64,000 bases of DNA from NCBI GenBank assembly GCA_030220185.1, contig JASPKZ010009914.1:117380-181379 (forward strand), in the 5' to 3' direction. Under the pieces are notes generated by a model. That model saw only the letters and a list, made by a program, of their open reading frames with translations, ran no database searches and had not been told where the DNA came from. Source of the stretch: Diploptera punctata (taxonomy: Eukaryota > Arthropoda > Insecta > Blattodea > Blaberidae). The position numbers and the translations under genes were made by a program. Shown here in pieces: positions 20,745 through 31,403 of the stretch; position 1 is the stretch's first letter, and every line of letters begins with the position of its first letter.

Positions 20745-21200
20745 ACCTCATGGTCTTGTAGTCAGATCTTCTGACTACAGAGCATGACTCCCGGATTTAT
20801 TCCCGATCAGACTACAGGACATTTTCCGTAAGGAGAATTATTCCTGTGGTTGCCGATGCTCTGGAATTTGAAATAAGTTTAGATTAAGGACTCTCCTGGC
20901 ACCTCATTATCATCATATAGGCCCCTAATCAGCGTAATACATGGAATCCATTTTAAGCGGAAACCTTTTTACAGCGTTGCAGCGGTTCTCACTTTTCCCG
21001 CTATTGTGCTTGTACCAGCGTGTTCCGTTACTACCGCAAATGAAGAAAGATAGAAGCTAGAATATACAAATAACTCAACTAATTTAGATTATTATAAATA
21101 ATAGGCCTACATATAGAATTATGCGAGGTTTCCTCTTAAAATGGATTCACGTATAACTCCATCTTCCAGGTGCCTCAATCTGAGCAAATCTGGGAAAAAT
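20745..21200 (+). mobile_element. SINE with b-type tail, split by a MITE
   Basis: tRNA-like head (GGTCTTGTAGTCAGATCTTC, poor B box) joined to the S1b tail (TTAGATTAAGGACTCTCCTG, CACCTCATTATCATCAT). The tail is interrupted at 20941-21150 and resumes with CATCTTCCAGGTGCCTC, equivalent to CTTCCAGGCGCCCCAAC in S1b. Confidence 0.55.
20941..21150. mobile_element. MITE with 24-bp terminal inverted repeats
   Basis: Left TIR ATGGAATCCATTTTAAGCGG (20941-20965) and right TIR complement (21127-21150, CTTAAAATGGATTCAC) with few mismatches. About 210 bp, non-coding, inside a SINE tail. Flanking CGTAATAC / GTATAAC may be a degraded duplication. Confidence 0.6.
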
Positions 21201-21665
21201 AGGAATAGAGTTAATCAGCTTAAGGGTATTATTTGAGGAATAGAAGAGTATCACAAAATAATTGGGTTATAATTCCGACAAAAGCCAGGGAAGAAAGCGA
21301 GAAATGTCATAAAAGACAACTTAATGGTATTGGACAGAAAAAAAGTTGATTTCATAACGGTGGACATTAACCTTAGCTTCTCTACAGGCATTTAATTAAT
21401 ATTGAAATTAATACGATCATTTAATATTGATATATGACCAGTAAAATAATATTTATCGATACTCTATAACGCATTCCCAAACATGTGTACCGTTAACCCT
21501 AGAAATAAACTCACCAATACATGAATATGCAAATTTTGTTATAAAAGCAGTGACATTACATTCTTTATTTCGTTTTCATTTGGATGTAAATTTATATTAT
21601 AATTGTTTCAACTAATTAAAATGCATCCTGTATTTTAAATAGCAATTGTGTATTATGTGCTTATA
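21200..21665. other. No recognised feature
   Basis: AT-rich unique sequence. Confidence 0.4.
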
Positions 21666-21671
21666 TTAATA

Positions 21672-21955
21672 TAAAAGGGAAAGGGTTCCCACTGTAAACC
21701 ATAGGAGATCCTTGGGATAGTAGGAGGTTGAGGTTCTCACTTTTTCTAGACAATTTGATATCAGCCCTGCGTGACGGCCACCTTTACCCCCAGAACAAGT
21801 CTGGTACTCATTTCTATTAGAGGCTGAGTCGACGCCAGAGTCATGGTGCCAGCAGGAGGTTTGAGTCAGTTTAATCATGACGCCTACCGGGACTTGAACC
21901 CCCGACCTTCCGGTTTGTAACGTATTGCCTTAACCATTTATGCTACGACGCCTCT
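21672..21955 (-). mobile_element. S3 SINE
   Basis: Minus strand: head GCGTAGCATAAATGGTTAAG, B box GGGTTCAAGTCCCGGTAGG, core 'GGCTGATATCAAATTGTCTA' and tail. The short open frame across it is not a gene. Confidence 0.8.
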
Positions 21956-21956
21956 C

Positions 21957-22312
21957 TTAACTAACTAACTCATTGACAATATCGAACCTGTGAGTTCATG
22001 GCCGTGCGGATATTAGCTCTCCATACATCCCTATCCTGAGCTAATGTTTTCCAATCGTTCCCTGTATAATCTACTTCCCTCAAATCATAGTTAATATTAT
22101 TCCCCCACCTCATTCTTGGTTTACCAACTGGGCGTTTTCCCTATGGTTATCCGACAAGAAGCTTCCGTGCAAGTCTTTCATTCCCCATTTGTGCCATATG
22201 TCCTGCTCATCACAGTCTACGAGACTTAACTGTTCTCATTAGGCCTATATCTGACTTCCTATAAAGACCATGTAGTTCACTGTTAAATAGTCTTCTCCAT
22301 TCGCCTGTCTGT
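21957..22312 (-). mobile_element. RTE-A 3' end, left half of an inverted pair
   Basis: Begins with the RTE-A tail (AACTAACTAACTCATTG on the plus strand) and ends inside GEWRRLFNSELHGLYRK, where it meets a second copy in the opposite orientation. Confidence 0.8.
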
Positions 22313-22695
22313 CTAAAGTACTTAGGAAATTTTTGGACCAAAGAGAGATGAACAGACAGGTGAATGGAGAAGACTACATAACAATGAACTACATGGTATT
22401 TATAGGAAGCCAAATATAATAAGAACAGTTAAGTCTCGTAGACTGCGATGGGCAGGACATTTTGCACCTATGGGGAATGAAAGACTTGCATGGAAGCTTC
22501 TTGTAGGAAAGCGGGGGGAAAACGCCTAGTTGGTAGACCAAGAATGAGGTGGGAGAATAACATTAACTATTTGATTGAGGGAAGTAGATTATACAGGGAA
22601 TGATTGGAAAGCATTAGCTCAGGATAGGGATGTATGGAAATCTTATGTTCGAGCGGTCATGAACGGGTTCGATAGTGCCAGTGAGTGAGTGAGTG
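22313..22695 (+). mobile_element. RTE-A 3' end, right half of an inverted pair
   Basis: Starts at 'AAGTACTTAGGAAATTTTTG' (KVLRKF), runs through the VARMG and LLVG segments to GGTTCGATAGTGCCAGTGAG and (TGAG)n. Frameshifted. The two halves are inverted copies of about 370 bp. Confidence 0.8.
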
Positions 22696-22790
22696 ATGAT
22701 GAAGAAGAAGAGGGGTATGGAAGAAGGACAATGGGAAGATAGGAATCTCTGGAAAGTAGGAATCGAGGGCAAACTGCTGTAAAGTGGAGT
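22696..22790 (+). mobile_element. Short LINE C-terminus fragment
   Basis: Translation 'MEEGQWEDRNLWKVGIEGK', similar to the last residues of another LINE family (DRxLWRxGIE). Very short. Confidence 0.35.
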
Positions 22791-22993
22791 AAGTATATTG
22801 CATGATTAATAATGGTATGTTCTTTGTTTCAGGTATGATAATATGAAACGTAGTTCAAGATTATTCAAGTAGTAAGTTGAATTTTATATTCTTGCAGATA
22901 TAACAATTACTTTTAATTTATTTTTAATTGTACCCGCGTCTGAAATAAGCTGCAGGTATTTACTTACATGTGCGTAAAGAAATAAGTAAATGT

Positions 22994-23019
22994 GTGTGTA
23001 TGTGTGTGTGTGTGTGTGT

Positions 23020-23072
<53 letters not shown>
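22994..23072. repeat. (TG)n microsatellite
   Basis: About 78 bp of TG with one break. Confidence 0.95.
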
Positions 23073-23074
<2 letters not shown>

Positions 23075-23085
23075 TTAATACGTCT

Positions 23086-24182
23086 GGTCCCCTTTAAGTG
23101 TTATCTCATTTAGGTTCTCATAATGTGGACTAATCCACAAAAGCTATTGTTCTATTAGAGGAACTTAGGGCAATTTGGACCCCTGTTTTGAATGTGTTGT
23201 TTTTCTTCTTTTAATTAAGGGATTTGAATTTTGTTTAATTACAGTGATTATCATTAGTGTTGTAACTATGAAACATCATTGTTATTTTATTCAAATATGG
23301 AAACATCTTCATAATTTATAAACTTTATACATTACAAGAAAGGTCCACTTTAACTTCCATATTCGGAGAAAGTGGACCCATAGTCCACCTTAGCTTTTAA
23401 TCTGTTTTTAAATTTATTTACTCTTTTAATGTATACGGATAGACACAGATTAATCTGAAAATATTTATCGCTGATCATAATTAAAAAAGCATTGATATAT
23501 TATTTAATGTTTAGAAAAATTATTGTTGATTATAATATTCACACGTCATTCAATTGCAGAAAGCGACGGTGTTCGGGTTTAACAAAGTTAGAAGGATATT
23601 AAATAATATTAATTAAGTGAATGGTTTTGCAGATAGCATCCTCATTGATAAAATATACGTATTCGTGTAAAGTGGACCCAGAGGGTCAATATTAACCGAA
23701 TTCCTTTGTTATGTTTAATTAATTTTATACAGCCACAATGTTACACAATATCAAACAAAACCCGTCAGTATATTAAAACAGCATCTACATAATATAATAC
23801 ATTTACGAGTTTTTTCAACATTTGTAATATTCAATAACAGAACTTAAGAATTGATTCTTAGCTTGAAAAACTTTTAAAGCGGTCATTTTCATAAATATCA
23901 CAAATAAACCCTTCTCCCCGAAGAATAAAAGAATCTGGCCTTGAACCCTCAAAGTTGGTGAAGGGAAGAAGTAAAAATATTTTCTGTTCGAGGGCAGCAC
24001 AAATTAAAGAAGATATTAACAGAGTCCATTAAAACAGAAGGATTCACATTATCCGATCTTCCCTATGATATTGTGCTGACACTAATATTCTGGAAGATCT
24101 ACCATTCTCCCAAAGAATGGAAATCCTAATATGGAAGGCGGGGGAGCACGAGACAGCCACGCGAGTCTAGATTGTATAGTAC
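23086..24182. other. Possible 5' part of a DNA transposon with GTGGACC motifs
   Basis: GGTCCACTT and AAGTGGACC occur as an inverted pair at 23342-23378, and GTGGACCC again near 23670, with related GTGGACTAATCCAC at 23123 and TTGGACCCC at 23178. The minus frame 23815-24000 ('VQGQILLFFGEKGLFVIFMK') vaguely recalls the C-terminal segment of some insect transposase-like proteins. GGTCCCCTTTAAGTG at 23089 has an imperfect inverse near 26354-26370. Nothing here is certain. Confidence 0.35.
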
Positions 24183-24680
24183 ACTTCGAAAACATTGTTT
24201 TGTAAAATGCTATATACACACTTTTGAAATTTACAATGAGTTAAAGCAAGGACATGCACTATCTCCTTTACTTTTCAATTTTTACTACAGCATGCTATCA
24301 AATCTTAGAGGATCAAGTCAATGTTATTATGAAAAGATTTTAGTTTATGCTGATGATGTAGTATTATTAGGCGGTGGTAGAGAGGAGATACTAAGGGAAG
24401 ACACATAATTTCTATTGAGTGACACTAAGGAATTGAGCTGGAAGAGTAGACGTCAGTAAAACTAAATACACCATGATTACACATAGAAGTTCATTATATA
24501 ATGGAAATGTATAGTTCGTGACAAATGAGGGAACTTTTGAAGAAGTGGCTGGGTTCATATACCTAGGAACAATAATTACAAGTAAGAATGTGGTGCACAA
24601 AAAAAATTAAACCTTGACTCAATTCTAGAAATGCGTGCTATTATGCAGGGACTCTTGTCGTCTCAACTTCTATAGCTCGC
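24183..24680 (+). mobile_element. RTE-A LINE RT fragment
   Basis: Translation contains 'FEIYNELKQGHALSPLLFNF' (RT motif B), LVYADDVVLLGGGREEILRE (YADD catalytic motif) and, in broken frames, GTFEEVAGFIYLGT-like and LEMRAIMQGLLSSQLL. Both ends are truncated. Confidence 0.8.
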
Positions 24681-24963
24681 GCAATGGATTTAGAGGAATG
24701 TCCTTGAAGGTCAGTCCAGTCGGTGAAGCTATCCATACTGCTGAGCTGTGATTTCGGTGCTGCCTCTTACAAAAACACGTATAGTCCAGAGTGAATTATA
24801 GTGGAAACAGACATGTAGATTTTATATTTTAACCCGTATTTTTAATATAATAATTTGTACCTTTGCTGCCAGTAGTTTTAAAATTATAGTGTAGTGTGAA
24901 TTAGCGTTAATTAGTTAATTAGCGAACAATTTTGATTTTTTTAAATTTACACAACGCCTCCTA

Positions 24964-26288
24964 TGATTTCAAAATTACAAGGAAAAACTCTTCACAGTGA
25001 AAGTCGGGAAATTATTGTGAATGTTCACGACTACATGAAAGAGGAAGTAAAAGAAAAGGAGCGATTTTCACCGTGTATTATAAACAAGTGAAGAAAATTC
25101 AAGAAAGAGTTTCTAAAGCCACAGGCGTGTCGCGCAGTTCTGTTCACAGAATTTTACAAGAAAGAAAAAAACATGAAGAGGAAGGATCTTCTTTTGGCAC
25201 CCCTGGAAAGAAACACGATGTCCCAAAAAGAATAACTGGCATTGATGACTTTGATAAATGTGTAATTCGGCGCACTATATATAATTTTTACGAAGAAGAA
25301 AAGACTGCACCAACAATTACAAAATTATTGGAGAAGTTAAAAGAAAAAATTGAATTTAGTGGTGGAGCCAGTAGTCTTAGAGCAGTAATAAGGAACTTGG
25401 GTTTTCGCTGGAAAAAAACCAGAACTAACCGAAGTGTTTTAATTGAAAACCATAATATTCGTTCCCTTCGAGAGACATACCTTACATGCATTAAAAAATA
25501 TAGAGATGAGGGAAGGCCAATAGTGTATGAAGACGAAACATATATACACAGTAGTCACACTAGTCCGAAAGGTTGGTCTGACGACAGTGGCTCAGGTTTG
25601 ATGGGTCCCGTTTCTAAAGGGGAACGTCTTATAATTGTGCATGCTGGTGGAAGGTTTGGTTTTATACCAAATGCTCTCCTCATTTACAGGTCGGTGCTAA
25701 AAACAGGAGACTTCCATGAACAAATGAATACAGGAAACTATATTAAATGGTTACGTACCATGTTGATTCCAAATTTACCCCCAAACTCTGTCTTAGTTGT
25801 TGACAACGCTTCGTACCATAACACACAATTAAATAAAGTCCCAACATCAAATTCCTTAAAAAAAGATATGCAAGCCTGGTTAATTCAACATAATATTCAT
25901 TTTGATGAAAATAGCAATAAAACACACTTATATGATTTAATCTTAGAAATAAACCAACACATAAAACCTACGTTATCGACACTATATTAGCTGAAAATAA
26001 CCATACAGTGTTGAGACTTCCACCTTATCATCCTGATTTAAATCCCATTGAATTAATTTGGGGTGATGTAAAACAGTGGGTTGGTAGTAAAAATGTTACT
26101 TTCAAAATTAAAGATGTTGAAATGTTGTGCCGGAAAGATTTAAAGAAATTGGTAAAAAGGAATGGGAAAATGTGTGTAATAAAGTGGAAGAGAACGAACA
26201 CGAGTACTGGGAGAAAGATGGAATCATGGAAGAAAGAATTGAAAAAATTATAATTGAAGACAATGGAATGGAAAGCAGCGATGAGTGA
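24964..26288 (+). pseudogene. IS630/Tc1-mariner-type DDE transposase, frameshifted
   Basis: About 440 codons if the breaks are ignored. Frame 1 from the ATG at 24964 (MISKLQGKTLHSESREIIVN) shifts near 25070 into the 305-residue open frame to 25990, which holds the helix-turn-helix (VSKATGVSRSSVHRILQE), the first catalytic Asp/Glu block (VYEDETYIHSSHTSPKGWSD) and the second (LVVDNASYHNT). A further shift near 25960 gives VIDTILAENNHTVLRLPPYH and PDLNPIELIWGDVKQWVG, with the third acidic residue. A last shift near 26140 gives a C-terminus with WENVCNKVEENEHEYW, stop at 26286. The family is known from many insects. It is catalytically complete in motif content but not translatable. Confidence 0.9.
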
Positions 26289-26785
26289 TGAGTGAACATG
26301 AAAACTGGACCAGAACGGAATCTGGAGATAATATGTTCAGGTGTTGAAGAGATGGATTGAGCTACTTAAAGTGGGACATTTAAGTGGTATTTAAAACTTT
26401 AACAGACTGATATAAACCATATATAGGGTATATATAGTGAATGTACCCGCTTTCACGGATTAAATCGGCCCTGTATATTATACTTACTTGAGGGTTGTTG
26501 AACTCTTTACAAAATGGTTTAGCAGTGGACTGTACATATTTTGGATATCTCGCTCAGCGGGAGGAGAGTTAGCAAACTGACGTGTGGTGGGACCTCCTAC
26601 TGTGCTGAGAATCTTACATCTGGTAAGTACAAAGACTCGCATCTAAGCCTCCATTCCGAACTTCTATCATTCAAGGACATTCCATCTAAGTCCATTGCGT
26701 GGGCTATATCAAAAAACGTTAAACTGATAATATATAATATTCTTATTCTCCCCAGTTATATCTTTTATATATATATAAATTATAA
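26289..26785. other. Unique spacer; possible transposon right end
   Basis: ACTTAAAGTGGGACA at about 26356-26370 may pair with GGTCCCCTTTAAGTG at 23089 as a terminal inverted repeat. Otherwise nothing is recognised; the 26541-26960 open frame runs into the F element and is not supported. Confidence 0.3.
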
Positions 26786-26787
26786 TG

Positions 26788-26970
26788 CAGATTTTCACGG
26801 ATATAAGTATGAATACGAACGTTTTCTTGGGTTTTCCGCGTCTTGGATTCAAGTTCGGCCTCTGGCCACTGATTCGTTGATAATGGCATGTGGGATCATG
26901 CCGAAACGTCAGAATCAGTGGCCACAGGCCGAACTTGAATCCAAGACGCGGAAAACCTAAGAAAACTTTC
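26788..26970. mobile_element. F foldback element
   Basis: Head AGATTTTCACGGATATAAGT, then 56-bp inverted arms: 26820-26875 (CGTTTTCTTGGGTTTTCCGC ...) and 26912-26967. The arms embrace TTGATAATGGCATG...CATGCCGAAACGTC (26877-26910), the family's hairpin motif. Followed by a TA array. Confidence 0.8.
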
Positions 26971-27001
<31 letters not shown>

Positions 27002-27036
27002 ATTTATTTATTTATTTATTTATATATATGTTTATT

Positions 27037-27080
<44 letters not shown>
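26970..27080. repeat. (TA)n and (TTTA)n microsatellites
   Basis: TA runs with a TTTA block at about 26999-27022. Confidence 0.95.
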
Positions 27081-27082
<2 letters not shown>

Positions 27083-27515
27083 ATGTGAAACATGGAGTCC
27101 TAATTTCGGGGAGGAGAAAATATTACGAGTATTTGAGAATAAAATCGTTAAGAAAAATGTTTGAATAAACGGAGATGAACAGACAGGCGAATAGAGAAGA
27201 CTATGTAATAGTGAGCTACATGATTTTTATAGGAAACCAGATATAGCCTACGAGTAATAACAGTTAAGTCTCATAGACTGTGATGGGTAGACATGTGGGC
27301 ACTATGAGAAATGAAAGGGGCATGCAAGCTTCTGCTAGGAAAATCGGAGGAAAAGAGTCCAGTTGGTAGACCAAGAATGAGGTGAGAGAATAATATTAAA
27401 CTTTATTTGAGGGAAGTAGATTATGCAGGGATGATGGCATACACTTGCACAGGATAGGGATGTATGGAGAGCATATGTCCGCGCGGCCATGAACCTATGG
27501 GTTCGATAGTGCCAT
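27081..27515 (+). mobile_element. RTE-A LINE 3' end
   Basis: Starts 'GATGTGAAACATGGAGTCCT' (CETWS), contains GRRKYYEYLRIKSLRKMFE, then eroded VARMG and LLVG segments to GGTTCGATAGTGCCATTGAA. Multiple frameshifts. Confidence 0.8.
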
Positions 27516-27536
27516 TGAATTAGTTTTATTTGGCAT

Positions 27537-27590
27537 TCAGTAAAATGCAATATATGGTCACACATAGAAATGCTTTACACATAACCTCCT
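27537..27590 (+). mobile_element. RTE-A fragment
   Basis: Encodes KMQYMVTHRNALH, matching KTKYMVTRRNTLYNG just after the RT domain of RTE-A. Confidence 0.5.
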
Positions 27591-28202
27591 GCTTCCCGAA
27601 GAAAAGTTTAACAAGGTATCCGTATATTCATTTTTGTGCTGAATGGGTTTCTAGGGAGCCAAATAACAATCAAACAAAAAATTTGGAGGGTTGGAAAATT
27701 TTTGGGGGCTTTTACCTCTGTTTATAACTTTGAAGGTCATTAGTTTAATGTAACTTAAAATCTTTCCAAGGTAAATTAAATTAAGCCTTTAATAAGGGGA
27801 TCCTGAATTTATATTTTGTTCAATTCTAATTTTATTTTCACATTTAATGCATTTAATGTGTCCATAGAGGTCAGAATAACAAATTTAAAAAAAAAGTATT
27901 TTAGAGGGTGTATATTTAAGGGGGGTTTAAACAAAGAATTATATATGATACCTTTGGTCTCACTGAAGTTTTTGCCCTTTTCGTTACTTCTGTCATCTAT
28001 TGACCGCAATTGGGAACAAAAAAAAAGCTTGAAGCTCTCTAAGATATCGAATATGATACTACCTGTCCCAGTGAATTGTAGTTATTCCCAAAGCGAGAAA
28101 AAAAAAAGGTATCATGAATATATTATAATAACAAAAGATTGTAAGTTATTGATCTATTCTACAATCTCATTATTTTCAATCACATAGAAGAAAATAAATT
28201 GT
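27591..28202. other. No recognised feature
   Basis: AT-rich. Overlapping frames at 27809-28009 and 27816-28187 lie on opposite strands and have no motif. Confidence 0.4.
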
Positions 28203-29068
28203 CGACTGCAGTGGGCTTATGGTTATGTTCCTTGCCTCCAGTTACGAGGAACGCGGGTTCAAACCCGGCCTTGGTCGATGGATTTTTTAAGGAAAAATCC
28301 AAGGAATAATTCCTCCGGGAGGGACTTTAAGCCATGGGTCCCGAGTCTGAAGATTTTCAGGCTCGTAAAAGAACCCAAGCCCGAATAAAAAGGCATCTGT
28401 GCAAAATTTACCGACCGTTTCCCTTCCAGGAATAGTTACCCACTAGATATCTCATCGAGGCGCTAGGCCGACCACCTATCACTCGCTAAACATCTTGGTC
28501 AGGGGTCACCAATTAGATTTTATGGAGGTCCATTTGAAAGTACTAAAGTTAGTCGAGGTCCGGAACCACGGTTCATTAAACATACGAAGCTTTTATTAAG
28601 TAACTATGTAAGGTAATTATTTAAATTATGTTATGGGTATGAATTGCACAAATTAAATAAAACCCATGGTAAATACAAAAAAGGTACAGTACAGTAGTAC
28701 ACAGTTATTAATTCTAATGATTATTAATAAGTTTATGAGAAACTTAACATATGGTCAGGATAATATTCACAAATTTCGTGTTTTTCACGATACCAGGTTT
28801 CAAACGGAATCCCGTTCATCTTCAGTCAAATCTCCCACCATAAGCAGTACTGCAACCGAACCAACAATAATACTGTCATGACATATCCCATGTTTAACAG
28901 GTTTAAAAAATTGTATTAATTCGATATTTAACCGGTCCGGATATCAAAGCTCCAGGGTCCGGATCCGGACCGCGATCTGCTAATTGGTAAACCCTGATCT
29001 AGGCTTATGGGTAAATGAGCGTTACTAAATTAACTTGGTCATTAAGGAGCGCCCTCTATCCCGGGAAC
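28203..29068 (+). mobile_element. S4 SINE split by a hAT MITE
   Basis: tRNA-like head 'GGGCTTATGGTTATGTTCCT', B box GCGGGTTCAAACCCGGCC, body with AAGGAATAATTCCTCCGGGA and 'GAGTCTGAAGATTTTCAGGC'. Broken at 28500-28996 and resumes with TTATGGGTAAATGAGCG. A fragment of the same SINE is at 34535-34640. Confidence 0.65.
28500..28996. mobile_element. hAT-type non-autonomous element
   Basis: Terminal inverted repeats CAGGGGTCACCAATTAG / CTAATTGGTAAACCCTG. Flanks ATCTTGGT (28492-28499) and ATCTAGGC (28997-29004) form an 8-bp duplication with two mismatches, the size expected for hAT. Subterminal GGTCCGGATCCGGACC near the right end. 497 bp with no transposase frame. Confidence 0.8.
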
Positions 29069-29114
29069 AGGAAGGAAAATACTTAAGTTATAAAAAAGTA
29101 ACTTTTTTGTAACT

Positions 29115-29712
29115 AACTAACTCACTGGCTCTATCGAACTCATAGGTTCATGGCCGCGCGAACATAAGCTCACCATACATTCCTATCCTGAGCTAGTGTA
29201 ATCCAGTCATCTCCTTTATAATCTATTTCCCTCAAATAATGGATGATGTTATTCCCCCATCTCATTCTTGGTCTACCAACTGGGCGTTTTCCCTTTGGTT
29301 TTCCTACAAGAAGTATCCATGCACCTCTTCCATCCCCCATTCGTGCCACATGTCCTGCCCATCGCAGTGTATGTGACTTAACTGTTCTTATTATATCTGG
29401 CTTCCTATACATAATATGTATTCCCCCCCCCATTCACCTGTCTGTTCATCTCTTTTTTGGCCCAACAAATTTTCCTTAGAACTTTATTCTCAAATACTCG
29501 TAATCTTCTTTCCTCCCTTAAAGTAAGAGTCCTTGGTTTCGCATCCATATAATATAACTGGGAGAATAACTTTTATATATTTTCAGTTTTAACGTTTTTT
29601 TTAAAGTAATTGGGACAGAGAATCCCTGTAATGCATAATAGCACGCATTTCCAGAATTGAGTCTATGTTTAAATTTCTTTTGTGCATCTATTCCTATTTG
29701 TAATTAATTTTT
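29115..29712 (-). mobile_element. RTE-A LINE 3' end
   Basis: Frame 29170-29433: 'RTVKSHTLRWAGHVARMGDG', 'RGAWILLVGKPKGKRPVGRP', RMRWGNNIIHYLREID, ending AQDRNVW. Upstream, GPKRDEQ and YLGT regions are frameshifted; the element breaks off at about 29712 inside ITNRNRCTKEI. Confidence 0.85.
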
Positions 29713-30360
29713 CAGGATTTTGGAGATATCTCTCTTTACTATATTTTGAGTATAGTATATCTGATTCTTCTTCTCTTTCGAGTTGTGTGTTGGTGGTCGT
29801 GCAATTCTTGCTTGTGTTTCTGGGTTCAATGAATGTGAGCTTTGTAACATTGATCTGTGTCATATGAACATGACAGCCTTCTAATCCTGATGCTTGTAAT
29901 TAATTACTCCTATTATGTCTGACTGCTTGTACATCTGATGTATTTCATTTGATGCACTTGTATTGATCCCCCCCATTCTTCCTTTATTCATGAACCTGCA
30001 TCTTCTTAACTTCTCTCAAACTAGTTGTATAGCTTCCTCTGAGGAACGAGGTAATGGTGTTTTCGAGATTCGTGTCTAAATTTCAAAAACAACCCATAGA
30101 TCAAGAAACTGATGTGCCCAAGAACACACACACTTCATATAATCCTCTACAGGAATTACAAAACAGTCAGTGGATGGCCACTGATGTCACGAAGCGTCGC
30201 AAAAAAAAAAAAATGTAGTATAGATCTGATAGTTCTGCTGAAGATGGAAACTGTTTCCAAAGGTCTATAGTTTCTTAAAAGTTTTTAATAAAATTCTTAA
30301 CATCATGAGAAATAGGCACCTGCCAGGTATATATCTTTTTTTTTTTATTCAGTACCACCA
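29713..30360. other. Unrecognised; weak F/PLE-like hairpin
   Basis: Around 30236-30265 a CTGAAGATGGAAAC-TG-TTTCCAAAGG hairpin recalls the F/PLE motif but lacks the CGAAAC half. No coding evidence. Confidence 0.3.
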
Positions 30361-30364
30361 TATC

Positions 30365-30865
30365 TAAAAATTGCAATGGCAAAAAATGCAACTAAGACAT
30401 TACATGGAATAATTTGGAATAAAAATATTACAAAGGAAACTAAAATGAAAATTTATAAGAGCATAATACAGAATATTTTGTCATATGGAAGTGAAACTTG
30501 GTCTTTGAACGGAATTTACAAAAGAATAAAATTAGAACGGTTTGAATTGATTATTTTAAGAAGAAGCCTCCAAAAAAAAAAAAAAGATTAGGATAAAATA
30601 GAAATGAATTCCTTTGGAGAGAAATGAATGTCACCCCATCTGTTGTTAAGATGATTGAAAATCAAACGCTTATATGGTATGGCCATGTACAAAGAATGGA
30701 AAATGAAAGATGGCCAAAAAAAAATATTATAACATGATCACCCCCTGGAAGAAACAAACGTGGCAGACCAAGAATGGAAAATGGAAACACTACGTCAGAA
30801 CTATAATGGATGATAGGAATTTGGAAGAAGAGATTGGAATGATAGAGATAAATGGAAACTGAAGA
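30365..30865 (+). mobile_element. LINE-C 3' end
   Basis: Frame 30376-30591: 'KNATKTLHGIIWNKNITKET', KMKIYKSIIQNILSYGSETW, then a broken downstream part with [18 protein letters not shown] and PPGRNKRGRPRMEN. These are the SYGSETW, WYGHVxRM and RGRPR motifs of a non-LTR C-terminus. A poly-A run (30571-30585) causes one frameshift. Confidence 0.75.
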
Positions 30866-30959
30866 CGGCAAACCTAAAAGTGGGGGAAAAGCCGAAGAAA
30901 AGAAGAGTATCACCATGTTGGTCATTTAGACATTCTGGTAGGCCTATTCCCTCTTGACA

Positions 30960-31267
30960 TAGACTTATTGTGACCCTTCTTCTGAGGTTGGGGCGCCTGG
31001 AGGCGGAGTTTACGCTGCCCCGTTGATATATGATAGATGATGGTTGTTGTAATGTTGCGGCGGAGAGACCCTTAAACCGTAAATTTAATGAATATGTTAA
31101 TACAATATGGCCAGAGATGTTCGGGGGAGCCGTTTGGGCCTTAGTTTCCCTGACATTTGTCTTGAGGTGAGGCAAAACCCGAAAAAAACGGCAAGAAACT
31201 TGTCCTGCGGGGACGAACGGGCCCGCGCGTGATAAGGCAGAACGCTACCTCGAGACAACAGCGGTGG
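30960..31267 (-). mobile_element. S1b SINE, indel-rich
   Basis: Minus strand: eroded head (CCACCGCTGTTGTCTCGAGG), core with ACAAATGTCAGGGAAACTAA, b-type tail (CAGGCGCCCCAACCTCAGAA). It has many one-base gaps against other S1b copies. Confidence 0.7.
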
Positions 31268-31403
31268 GTTAACTTTGTGACGATTTGATCAAAAACAAGA
31301 AATTTAATGAATTGTTATAGTTTGAACGTAAGGCATCCCAACTCACAACTTGTTCATGGCATAATCGCCCCATAATCTCTTCCTGAGCTATGTTTTCCAG
31401 TCA

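Noticed and set aside
26541..26960. 139-codon frame
   Set aside because: About half of it is F foldback arm and the rest has no motif; the antisense frame at 26709-26972 is equally long.
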